A stretch of 64,000 bases of DNA. Origin: Rhodeus uyekii. Lineage: Eukaryota > Chordata > Actinopteri > Cypriniformes > Acheilognathidae. Position numbers and translations under genes: made by a program. Below, one piece after another: positions 49,360-61,232 of the stretch. The notes below the pieces were generated by a model. It had not been told where the DNA came from. It saw nothing but the letters and a program-made list of their open reading frames with translations, and made no database searches. The stretch spans positions 694,501-758,500 of the forward strand of contig JAWRVZ010000219.1 of assembly GCA_037043235.1 (NCBI GenBank), written 5' to 3'. The stretch's first letter is position 1, and each line of letters opens with the position of its first letter.

Positions 49360-51060
49360 TCAATCTTCTTTAATCCACAAAACCAAAACACACAGGACAT
49401 TCTTCAGGAACAGCAAACTCACCAAAAAGTTGAAACTAACCAAAATAACCAGTAACCAAGGTAACAAACAACGAGGAATTATTAACTGAGGAGATGGGGA
49501 CTAAACTGAACGAAAACACAAGGATACATAATGTGAATCTGACATTACTCAACCCTCCCACTGCGCATCCTTGTGCAATAAACAACAGTTCCAGACTGGA
49601 GGGAAGAACGCAGGTGGACGAGGAACTGTTGAAGGGCAGGGAACGGGAGAACTTGCTGAGGGGAACAGCGAGGTTGAGCCCATATTGGCAGGTTTCATAG
49701 GCCGAAAAACTGGAGGTATAACCAGAGAATTCACTTCAAAGAGCTGTGCTGGCGGTGAAGAAGGTCCTGAGGCCGACCTGGAGAGTGTTAGCGGTGCAGG
49801 AAGATCAGTAAGGAGCAGGTCCAGGGAACTGGGTGAGGAACAATAGGGAACAATAGGGTTGGTAGGACATTTGGTGGGTGAGGGTTATTTATGACACTGA
49901 CTAGAGCAAACTGAGAAGGTAAGAGTTTGGGGGTGAGGAGAGGGGTGGGAGCTGCTCCATGTCAAAGTCACAGATGGACTGTCCTGACTTTATGGTAGAT
50001 CTTGCTGAATATATCTGTAATTGTCATAATAAGGTTGCACGCTATTTTTGCAGAAGCTGATTTGACCAAAGTTTAGCAATTAGTGTTGTGGTTTTAAAGT
50101 TAGATTAGGCAGTTTTTCAAAAACACTTTTTAAAACACTGAATGAAATTCTTTTCACATCCTGATAACATTCAATAACAGAAGCTGTCTAAATATTAAAA
50201 CCTGTATGTGTATGTTCTGTGTAAATCTCAGGACTGAAAGTATTGATAGGATGCAATGATAGGATGTCCTACCGCCCTGTCAACATCTGTCCATACCTCC
50301 AGATATCACACATCATCTGCACGTTTCATAAGGAAATGTAGACAGACAGTCACCGAGAGCCACAAACCAAAAGCAGCGACTTTTACAGTTGATCCTGGAC
50401 CAAAACAATCAGCTTATTATTTTCATGAGTTCATGCCATGTTGTAACAATAATTACGAAATGGCAACCTGTGATGTGATGTGATGCTTTTACATATCAAC
50501 AAATTAATCTGTGGGAGTCAGGTGGTAAAAGTAAGAGATCTGTTGTAATGTGCTTTAAGACATGAGGATAAATCCAAGATGAACAATTTGGAGCTCTCCA
50601 ATTCTTCTGTTGCTTTAGTTTGTTTTCTGTAGAAGATCAGGGATGATCTCAGCAAATCTGCCTGATTCATGTGTTCACAGAGATCATCGACCAATGGCGA
50701 ACCATTGAAATTTTGAAACAGTTTGGCAGTTTGACACAAATTCTTGAACCTCTGATTGGAAACAAAACATTCGTAAAGCTTTCGAAGCTTCAAGAAAGTA
50801 TTTCGAAAGTGTGAATCACTACTCAAAGGATGTACAGGTCACAAGAACAGTCTTAAGAAAAAATATAAGATCATTCTTAGGAAGAGTTTTTAGGATTTCC
50901 AAACATTTTCTTAAGTTAAAAATAATAAGATAGTAGTTAAGACAAATGTTCTCCTTAAGAGAACATTTTTTTGTACTCAGAAGTTTAAAAACTTTCTCCA
51001 ATCATAGCATAATAAGTGTGCAGTGTGTGTTTAAATCAGCAGTTCCTCTTTCACTGAAGG
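49360..51060. other. Non-coding stretch upstream of the Ig cluster
   Basis: A GC-richer part (49560-49930) carries overlapping open frames without a recognisable domain and may be old element sequence. The rest is unremarkable. No V, J or C exon was found here. Confidence 0.35.
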
Positions 51061-51088
51061 GGTTTTTGTACGGCTCTGCATCACTGTG
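51061..51088 (-). other. 12-spacer recombination signal of V1
   Basis: On the minus strand: heptamer CACAGTG, 12-base spacer ATGCAGAGCCGT, nonamer ACAAAAACC, directly after the V coding end. Both elements match consensus almost fully. Confidence 0.92.
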
Positions 51089-51529
51089 TTAATGGAAGTT
51101 CATAATACTGCTGACAGTGATAATCTCCTGCATCTTCAGGCTGGACATTTCTAATATTGAGCATGAAGTTTGTTCCTGATCTCCCATCAGTGAATCTCTC
51201 AGAAACTCCAGACACTTTGTTACCAACACTATAGAACAAGAGTCTGGGTGTTTGTCCAGGTCTCTGCTGATACCAGGCTAAACTGGATGTTAAACTAGAG
51301 CTGCTGGATTTGCAGTTGAGAGTGATGCTGCTTCCCACAGACACCAGATTCACGGACGGACTCTGAGTCAGAATGATCTCAGCAAAACAACCTGCCGTCA
51401 CAGCACCATCAGTCAGTGTTACAAACATACAATACATGAGAAGAATGTTACAACATTTATGTATTCAACACTAATCTCACCAGCCAGAGAAAGCAGTAGA
51501 AAGCAGATAATCAGAGCGTTTGCAGTCAT
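51089..51529 (-). CDS. Immunoglobulin light-chain V segment (V1), intact
   Basis: The leader exon 51481-51529 encodes MTANALIICFLLLSLAG, a signal peptide; donor GTGAGA. V exon 51089-51391 starts after TGACGGCAG and gives EIILTQSPSVNLVSVGSSIT then LNC (first Cys), LAWYQQRPGQTP (the core Trp), SGVSERFTDGRSGTNF and EDAGDYHCQQYYELPL (second Cys, CDR3 start). This is a kappa-like VL with all core residues. The segment is on the strand opposite to J and C. After joining it supplies the variable domain of secreted or membrane antibody. A TATA-like CTTTATTTAAG lies about 70-80 bp upstream. Confidence 0.92.
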
Positions 51530-52009
51530 CTTTGCTAAGAATGAGTGAGAACAGACGAGATCTGCTGTTTATAGTCCTGACCGGTGGAAAGTCCGTCTTA
51601 AATAAAGGGGTGGTGCACTTATTCAAAGCTGCTTCCTTTCAGAAGAAAGTCTATCACACTGATTTAAATCAAATCATTACATTTGATAATCATTACATTT
51701 AATAAATTCATTGAGGTTATAATCTTGTGTAATTTCTCCATTTGTTAAGATTTTGTATCAGCATCAACTTATATTTCTCAAGTTTCCAAGGATATGCTAA
51801 TATTTTCTAATAAACATTCAGTAGTCGACCATCAATAAATGAACTGGAATTTAGATTGTAATGTTTAAATGTAGAGACTAATTTTATAACATTTTTTCTT
51901 TATAAAAAGGGAAATGTGTACTTATTTATTGTAATGTTAGAGCGCAATAGCAAATCAAATGAAAGATGTTGTTTTGGAGTGAACAGTGCAGCTACTGAAG
52001 CGTTCAGGA

Positions 52010-52048
52010 GGTTTTTGTACATCTGCTCTGTTAGTTTGTATCACTGTG
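52010..52048 (+). other. 23-spacer recombination signal of J
   Basis: Nonamer GGTTTTTGT, 23-base spacer, heptamer CACTGTG, directly before the J coding end. This pairs with the 12-spacer signals of V1 and V2 under the 12/23 rule. Confidence 0.92.
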
Positions 52049-52086
52049 GTGGACTTTCGGCGGCGGCACCACACTGGAAGTTGGCA
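52049..52086 (+). CDS. Immunoglobulin light-chain J segment
   Basis: The 38 bases encode WTFGGGTTLEVG plus a split Ser codon, with the FGxG motif of J segments. The donor is GTAAGT at 52087. The split codon A + GC joins to the C exon in frame (S, then NTPPKL). Confidence 0.9.
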
Positions 52087-53353
52087 GTAAGTAAATAATC
52101 AAATCATTTTAATGCAGTACAGTGTTGTCATATTTTATGACATAGAAAATGAAATGTTTTACTTTGTCTTGTGGAAGAATAACAAAAAATGAAACGCTTA
52201 CAGCAAATATAGTGTAGTTTTATGTTTGAGAGTCATATTACAGACACATACTTCAGTCTTAACATCAAAAACATTTTGAGACTTTTCACCTGTTTTAACC
52301 AGGGAAAGAGAAACATTGGACAAATATTCACACACTATACGAGGATGAGAAGACTATTTTTGAAATAATACTTAGTAAAAATAAGTAAGTAAAAACATAC
52401 GTACATGGGCCGTATGATTTTTAAGTGACTTTGAACAAAACAATTGTAAAACGTATTAATCAGTCAAAGGTAAAAGTAGTATATCACAAAAAGACATTTT
52501 ATTGAATTTCCCATTTAAACTTGCCACAATTTAAAATGTATGAAATCTATTTTATGCTTCTCTTGTGAGAGAAAAAAAGAGTACATTTCAGAATACTATT
52601 AGGACTACTTATTAAAAAAACAAAAAAAAACATGCTTTAACTTATACTTAAGTATGAACTAAATGAAAAATATTATAACTTAAGCTCATTTAAAAATCAA
52701 GTAGCTGAACTTTAGATTGCTTTTTTAATTCATGTAAGCAGGACGGTCTTTATATGTAAATTCCATAATTACTTCTGTTGTTTTTGAAGTTACTGCTGAA
52801 TGTACTGAGAAGCACCTTTTTATAAACTAAAAAATAATTTTTGTAATTTCTATTGAAACGTGTCTGTTGTGAATTTATAAATACTTGTGATTACACAGTT
52901 GTAAAGATGAAGCTGCAATTTAGTGCATTTTATTTTTTTTTAACTTAAAATGTAATATCAAATAATGCACTATAGGTAAAATTATAATAAGGTGCTTAAC
53001 ACATGCTTTAGTATGTTAGTTAACACATTAAAATAAATGCACTTCTTTAAAATGTGACAAAATATTAATAAAACAATGATTTAAAATGGCACTTTAATAT
53101 AAATATTCCAATTTGACAGTACAAAAGTGCACTTTTTAAAAAGATACTTATGTGTATAAAGTAAAAATTATGTGTATTAAGAAAAAAACGTATGTGTATT
53201 AAAAAACGTGATCTCTGTAAGTGTAATTGGCTTTTTAATGCATTACTTTGTCTATTTAAACTTACGGCTCAAATATTTTCTGTCACATTCATCTCTGATT
53301 AAATTTGTCTGTTAAAAGACTTCTTTGTTGTCCTGTTGATCTTCTTTTCTCAG
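52087..53353 (+). other. J-C intron
   Basis: This AT-rich intron ends TTTTCTCAG. No second J and no firm enhancer motif were recognised; an enhancer would be expected here or downstream of C. Confidence 0.6.
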
Positions 53354-53670
53354 GCAACACTCCTCCTAAATTGACCATCCTGCGCCCGTCCAGTGCTGAG
53401 ATCTCCTCTCTGAACAGGGTGACACTGGTGTGTGTGGCCAGCGAGGGCTTCCCGTCAGACTGGAGCTTGAGCTGGAAGCTGGACGGGAGCAGCAGGTCTC
53501 AGGAGAGCAGCGCTGGACTCCTGCAGAAAGACAGTCTGTACAGCTGGAGCAGCAGCCTGACTCTCTCTGAGCAGGAGTGGACGGAGAGCGGGTCAGTGAT
53601 CTGTGAGGCCACACGGAGCGGTCAGCCTACAGTCACTGCAGAACTGAGGAGAGATCAGTGTTCAGAGTAG
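53354..53670 (+). CDS. Immunoglobulin light-chain constant exon
   Basis: This C1-set Ig domain of 105 residues begins (S)NTPPKLTILRPSSAEISS. Core residues: VTLVCVAS (Cys), LSWKLD (Trp), SSLTLSEQEW and SVICEATRS (Cys). It ends RRDQCSE with the Cys that bonds to the heavy chain, then TAG. The acceptor is at 53353. AATAAA follows at 53777. Isotype by eye is closest to the kappa-like fish light chains (L1/L3 group), which is an inference. Confidence 0.92.
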
Positions 53671-53776
53671 ATCCGCTCACTCTCTCCTCTGACTTCTGCT
53701 TCGTCCTTCTGGCTGATCTCTCACTTCTGCTTCTCTGATCTCATTCACACAAGAGATGATTTTCTGTTATGCCTTA

Positions 53777-53782
53777 AATAAA
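53777..53782 (+). terminator. Polyadenylation signal AATAAA of the light chain
   Basis: It is 107 bp after the C exon stop, in CCTTAAATAAAATAC. Confidence 0.65.
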
Positions 53783-53789
53783 ATACATA

Positions 53790-54374
53790 ATATTCTGCCT
53801 GTCTTTGATTCCTTTTGTATGATTTGAGACAAAAAAGTTAAAAAGTGGAATATAAAGTGAGTCCAAATAAGTTCTTGATAAATAAATAAAAAATTAAATA
53901 ATTAAATTAAATATGAATATTAGTTGCTTATATTGGTAAGTAAAGTATAAAACAAGTAGTTAAAGTATTAAAACAAGAAGATAATGTATTAACATTAATA
54001 AAGCTGAAAGTGAAATAAAAATTAAGCTGTATAGGAATATTTAAAAATGACTACAGCACAAATAATAAACTTTAAACTGAAATTAAAAATGTATATCATT
54101 TATAATTAAACATACTAGAATTTACAATTAACAAATACTATAGTAGAATATAAATAATACTAAAGTAATCAATGGTTTTAAATCCATTTTTCTTGTGCAA
54201 AAGGTGTTTTTTCAATTTTTTAAAAGTCAGACTTAATTTTCTTTATATGTAATTTCATGTTTAATTCTGTTGCCTTTGTCTAAACAGTAATTTTCTGGTT
54301 CAGTGATTATATCTAGTTCGGTTCAGTAAGAGCAGCTTCAGTGTCTCTCAGCTGAATCACTGCAGTGTGACGGA
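53790..54374. other. AT-rich spacer between C and V2
   Basis: No gene was recognised. The start (GTCTTTGATTCCTTTTGTAT, then GATTTGAGA) is repeated from 48400-48430, so it is part of a dispersed sequence. Confidence 0.45.
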
Positions 54375-54402
54375 GGTTTCTGCACGGCTCTTTATCATTG
54401 TG
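54375..54402 (-). other. 12-spacer recombination signal of V2
   Basis: On the minus strand: heptamer CACAATG, spacer ATAAAGAGCCGT (12), nonamer GCAGAAACC. The heptamer keeps the essential CAC; the nonamer is weaker than that of V1. Confidence 0.85.
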
Positions 54403-54844
54403 TGGTTATTGCACCAGTGTGGTCGCTCTGACAGAAGTATTGTCCTGCATCTTCAGACTGGACTGCACTGATGGTCAGAGTGAAGTCTGCTCCACTTCAA
54501 CTTCCTGTGAATCTAGATGAAGCTCCAGTGAAACGATATGTGGCTCGGTATACGAGTAGCTTAGGAGCTTCTGCGGGTCTCCTGAAGTACCAAGAGATAT
54601 GGTCATTAAGATGCACCGGCCTGTTGGCTTTGCATTTTATTCTTACTTCTGTTCCTGGTTGGGCTGCTGCTATTGATGGTGTCTGAGTGATGGTGACCTG
54701 TGACCTGCTCTCTAAAAGAGTCAGAGATACCATCAGATACCAGATCATGACACATACTAGTTTATGTAATAAAGATCTAGTCTAATCATACAAACCCTGA
54801 TAAAATGCTGCAAACATCGAGATAAAAATTATGATGAAAGTCAT
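54403..54844 (-). pseudogene. Immunoglobulin light-chain V segment (V2), one in-frame stop
   Basis: The leader exon 54796-54844 encodes MTFIIIFISMFAAFYQG (49 nt, the same size and phase as in V1). V exon 54403-54711 gives SQVTITQTPSIAAAQPGTEV, IKCKANRP (Cys), ISWYFRRPAEAPKLLVY, SSRFTGS, then a TGA where a Gly codon is expected, then SGADFTLTISAVQSEDAGQY and FCQSDH (Cys). A single G-to-T-type change would explain the stop, so the loss seems recent or allelic. An octamer-like ATGCAAAG (54923) and a TATA-like TTTTAAAG (54900) lie upstream on its strand. Confidence 0.88.
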
Positions 54845-54849
54845 TGTTG

Positions 54850-56553
54850 TTCTGTGATGGTGAAGATATTGCTCTGTGTTCAATTATTTCAGGCTCTCTT
54901 TAAAAGCACTTGTGCTGCCAATGCAAAGTGCTGCTATTAATGTAAATGTTCATGTTAATTAGAGCAGCAAAGTCAAAATTCAGAGCAATAACTCACAAAT
55001 ACTATTCAGCAGTATTGGACACATACAAAGACATACAGAACACTGAATATTAATTACAGATGATTATACTGAACGATCTCTTCATGTGCAGCAATCACAC
55101 TCAGTCGCTTTGTAAATGATCAAAATAATGAATAATAATGCTACCTTAACAAAACCTCTCGAAGTTCACATTAGTGATTGTTTGAGTTGGACATAGCAAT
55201 ATAAATGGCAAAAAATCTAAAATAGTTCAATTAGTCAATTAAAATTGTGTTATTTAATGTAATTTAATTTTTAATTTAGTGTTTGACTAACAAATTAATC
55301 TTTCTACGCCTGTTCTGTTTTTGTTCAATTCCGTTCATCCACATGTTCAGTTTCCACTTGGAGGTGATCGGGTCCCATACGAGACCCCGAAACATCAGTC
55401 TGACGTAACGACTGAAGGGGAACTACAATTATTACTCATTCCATAACAATACTCTTCATCTTCATCAACAGCAATTTAAGAAATTGAACAAGTCGGGTAC
55501 AATTTAAAATTATTTTAATACTTTATCAGACTTTTTCACAGTATCAAATTTGCACTGTGGCTTTTGTTGAAAAGCACACATTTAACTTCAGCATTTTTGT
55601 ATCCTTACCCTCAGATTGTCAGAGGATTATTAACAGAACACTTGTTGTAAGGGTTTAGCACTTAAAATTGTATTGTGTCTACTCTTTAAACAGCATTATG
55701 GTAAAAATTAAGCTTTTTTACCCATTTACTTCAGGGGAACCAAAAGTAACTCACTCTCACTATACGTTTACTTTTTGATTTCTTGCACCCACAAACAATT
55801 CAAGCAAATCGTAAATAACAGTTAGCAAATAAGTATTTCCTACTAAAGGAAGGTGCTATAGACAGCTGCAGTAGTGAGATATTTTTGTAGGCTAACCCAG
55901 AAGATTTTACTGTGGCCTCTTTGACAAATACCCAGAAGGATTTTTCCGTTGGCTTCTGGATTATTGCAGAAAATAAGCTTTGTGAACAACAAATTTTATG
56001 AATTTTATGAATTTTTTTAAATACAATCAACAGGAGTCAAAAGCTAAATGTAAGCTATAAACAAACTACACCATGGTCACATGACTTCAACGTCCCCATC
56101 ACTAGCTTGTTCGTTTAAAAACATTTTCCCTGAGATTTTGAGTTATAATAGTTTGTAAGTTCACGATAATGAACACAAGGCTGTGAAAGGTGAGTAGATG
56201 AGTTTATCAGTTTAAAGACATTTAATGTCCCAGACAAACTCTGTAGACCCATTTATCCACTTATTAGCATTTACCTTTTTTAAGAAAGTAAAACCCTCAA
56301 GTGGCCACAAAAGCCAAAGCCTTCCTGAGTATTGTTATTGAATGGGTCCATCTTCTGACGGCTCCTTCAGCAAGATAATGCATGTCACAAAGCTTAAATA
56401 ATCTAATTAATTGTGAATACTGATTCATGTACAGTGAGATCATATGTGAGATACACATAACTGTATAAATGTTTTGAATGTAAATCAATGCAGTCAGTCA
56501 AAAAGTGAGGTAAAACTGTGAACAAAAGTCCAAATAAACTACAGTAGAAAAAC
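54850..56553. other. Non-coding stretch
   Basis: No gene was recognised. A small GC-richer part near 55370-55430 (GGTCCCATACGAGACCCCGA) may be an element fragment. Confidence 0.4.
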
Positions 56554-57277
56554 TGTCAGGGTTCTGCCACATTTGGTCTAGTTATTTCTTGGTTTTGTGG
56601 CAGAACTCCAACACTTCCGTAATGCCTTGTCTTTTGTGTGAGCTTTTTCCAATCCTCCTATCCTATCCTCATGATCTGTCTTGTTTGTGGGGCATGGTGT
56701 TCGGATCCCGGGTGTTTTGTGTTGGGATTCAGACATTCATGCTCCGTGTGTTTGCTGTTGTGAGTGCATGTGCTTCAATTCGCTTTGGGCTGCCGCTCTC
56801 TCCTCACTGTATGAGTTATTGTGTTCTGTCACGCTTTTGCATGTTTGTTATTACATTGGAAGCGTGCTTTCATGTCATGTCAGGTTTTGTCTTGTTTTCA
56901 CTGGTTGTGTGCTTTCATGTTGTCATGTCCGGTGTGAGCAAATGGCTTGTCAAGTGTGTTTCTTGTTCCATATCTCTCCTGTCTATTGTGTAACCTTGCC
57001 CTTCTTTTTACCTCATTATTGGTTGATTTGCCCCTCCTGAACTTCCTCATTACCTGCCCTGTTTGTTCTCCCTAAATTATTCTCCCTGTTTTTGCTGAGC
57101 TTTACTGCATCATTGTCGTATATTCGTCTAATAATGTTTTCTGTCACATTTCTGAGTTATGTTTTCCTCTCGGGTAGTTTTGTTTGAATTTAGTTTTATT
57201 GTATTATTAATAAAAGCTCTTTTTTTCCTCTCCTACAAATTGAGTCCTTGCTCCTCCCTTCACCCCACATCCTGACA
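56554..57277 (+). mobile_element. Solo LTR, gypsy-like
   Basis: It starts TGTCAGGGTTCTG and ends CATCCTGACA, so TGTCAGG/CCTGACA form a perfect 7-bp inverted pair. It has CT- and GT-rich text, the signal AATAAAA at 57210 and a C-rich end. Its middle (GTGTAACCTTGCCC, ATTGGTTGATT) is like the LTR at 4758-5382. No second LTR or internal genes are near. The 119- and 134-codon frames in it have no meaning. Confidence 0.72.
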
Positions 57278-57829
57278 CACAACACCTATATATATATACA
57301 AACAGAAAGAGCCCTAAAAAAATTCTGCTAGCAGAGCATCACAATATTGCACGTATTTGTGCTTGCTGTGACACTGAATAAAGCTGTGATATTTGTCATA
57401 AACATAATTCAAAATCCTTAATCAAAACAGAGGTAACATGTTTGATAAAATTTTGAACAGTTGCAGTTGTGAATCTTTATTTCCTGTAAAGAAACCTCTT
57501 GGGGTTCGATCATGGTCACTGGAGACATTATTCTGAGACTCTCTTACCGCTGCAAATGCAAATGTGAGTTTCAGGCCAGACTTCTGGTTTTACTGGGGCT
57601 CATATGATTCAGTGTTTAAAAATAATCTTTGTGTGGGGTACTCACTTTCTTAAACAAAACATTTCAATAAATTCTTTGAGCAAGTTATGAAGTGAAGTTT
57701 TTAACATTATGGGGTCTCATCTTTAAAGAACATAAAAAAGTTCAAAAAGGTTACAAAAGCATCCTTCCATGTTTTTAGGCAAATATAAATTGATGATAAT
57801 AATTATATAATAATTAGTTAAATTATATA

Positions 57830-58405
57830 GAGCTTTTCTTGGCACTCAAAGCACTTTACAGGGAATGGGACTCGAATCTCCTCAAGCTCCACCAATGTGC
57901 AGCATCATATATATAAATATATTTTGAGTGTCCTGATCTCAATCTCACTTCTGACTTAAAATATTGTCTAATCATAATCATGCACTGTTTGTTTGTCTGC
58001 TCTTCTAGATCTGCTTTACAGCCTTTAACAAATTTAGTTTTTATTGTTTTCTTGTGACCATTGTAAAGCTTCTTTTTAACAGTCTGTTTTGTAAAAAGCG
58101 CTACATCAATTAACGTGACTTGCCAGGGTTACAGCTCTACTCTTTTTCAAAGGACATTCTGTTTTCTTTTTTTTAATGATCACAGAGAATCAGGACCTCG
58201 GTTTAACATCTCATATGAAGGATGGTGCTTCTTACAGTATCACTTTACTGGGGCATCAGGACCCACACAGACCACAGAGTGACACCCCCGCTGGACTCAC
58301 TAACACCTCGTATTTTTCCCAGAAGATCTCCTATCCAGGTACTGACCAGGATCAACAATGCTTAGCTTTGGTGGGCAACCAGTGTCGGGCTACAGGGTGA
58401 TCTGG
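57830..58405 (-). mobile_element. SINE3 copy, interrupted
   Basis: The tail part 57830-57907 (ATATAGAGCTTTTCTTGGCA) and the body plus 5S-like head 58126-58405 (near ACCTCGGTTTAACATCTCAT and CTCCTATCCAGGTACTGACC) are separated by a plus-strand LINE/SINE tail fragment (57908-58125, with TGTAAAAAGCGCTACATCAA). This copy is more diverged than the two near the window start. Confidence 0.75.
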
Positions 58406-58528
58406 TGCTGCTAGAATGATTATGATTTTGCTGTAAGTGTGATTATTTAATATGTCTCAATAAAACTAATGACACTGAAGTTCATCAGATGCTGCATCAG
58501 AGTTCGCAAGCAGTGAAGATTTTCTTAC

Positions 58529-60530
<2,002 letters not shown>

Positions 60531-60532
60531 AC

Positions 60533-60932
60533 ATCTTCAAGTTCAAGTTTTATTTGTAACATACAATTCATACACAGTACAACATGTAGTGAAATGCTTT
60601 GACGCCTGACCAAGAGTTCGTTTTAAGGAAGGGGAAGGGAGAGCGATGAAGAGGTTGTAGAGAGGGAGGGAGAAATGTACAGGTTACAGTATACTCAGTG
60701 TATACATAGTGCCGTAGATACTATGATACAATTATGTACAGTGTTTATAAATAGTGAGGAGGAATGTATCTAAATAAATACAGTCTGTTCAATAAGTACT
60801 ACGGGTGTGTGTAGTATATGTGCAAAAAGAAGAAAGTGCAAAGTGAGTGTGAAGGTGCAAAAGTGCATGACTGCACCATGGAAAAGAAGAGAAATAGAAA
60901 TAGAAATGTTGAGTCCAATTTGTATGTGTATG
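60533..60932 (-). repeat. Unclassified interspersed repeat
   Basis: The sequence beginning CAAGTTCAAGTTTTATTTGT, then ACAGTACAACATGTAGTGAA, has the look of an antisense LINE 3' end, with a purine-rich body after it. It ends where the LTR starts at 60933, so the young LTR element landed in it. Confidence 0.45.
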
Positions 60933-61232
60933 TGTTACGGTTTCGTTTCGGAGGCAGACTCGAAGACACCGGTACCAGAAACATAGTGTTTTATTATCGC
61001 AAGGAACTCAGGCAGGGCAATAAACACAGAGTAAACGTAAACGAGAACCGACAACTGAATGGAGAACACGGAGAACTAAATACATAGACAGTGATTAACC
61101 AAAAGACAAAACACCTGTGAATGATTTGTGATGATCTGTGGCCATGGAAACAAATGAGTGACTGAAGGAACTGAACCAAAACAACGTGAACAATGGGCAA
61201 AATAAGAGTCCTTGGTGACGGTGACTGTGACA
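60933..61232 (-). repeat. 3' LTR of the gag-only element
   Basis: On the minus strand it starts TGTCACAGTCACC and ends CCGTAACA, 300 bp, with AATAAAA near 60990. The first 153 bases on the plus strand (TGTTACGGTTTCG onward) are identical to 63848-64000. If the border is at TTACA, it could extend to 61237. Confidence 0.9.

Noticed and set aside
56589..57040. Overlapping frames of 134 and 119 codons
   Set aside because: They lie inside a solo LTR and have Cys-Phe-Val-rich text typical of pyrimidine-rich LTR DNA.
57555..57570. Octamer ATGCAAAT as an Ig V promoter
   Set aside because: The octamer is present, but no leader or V exon follows on either strand.
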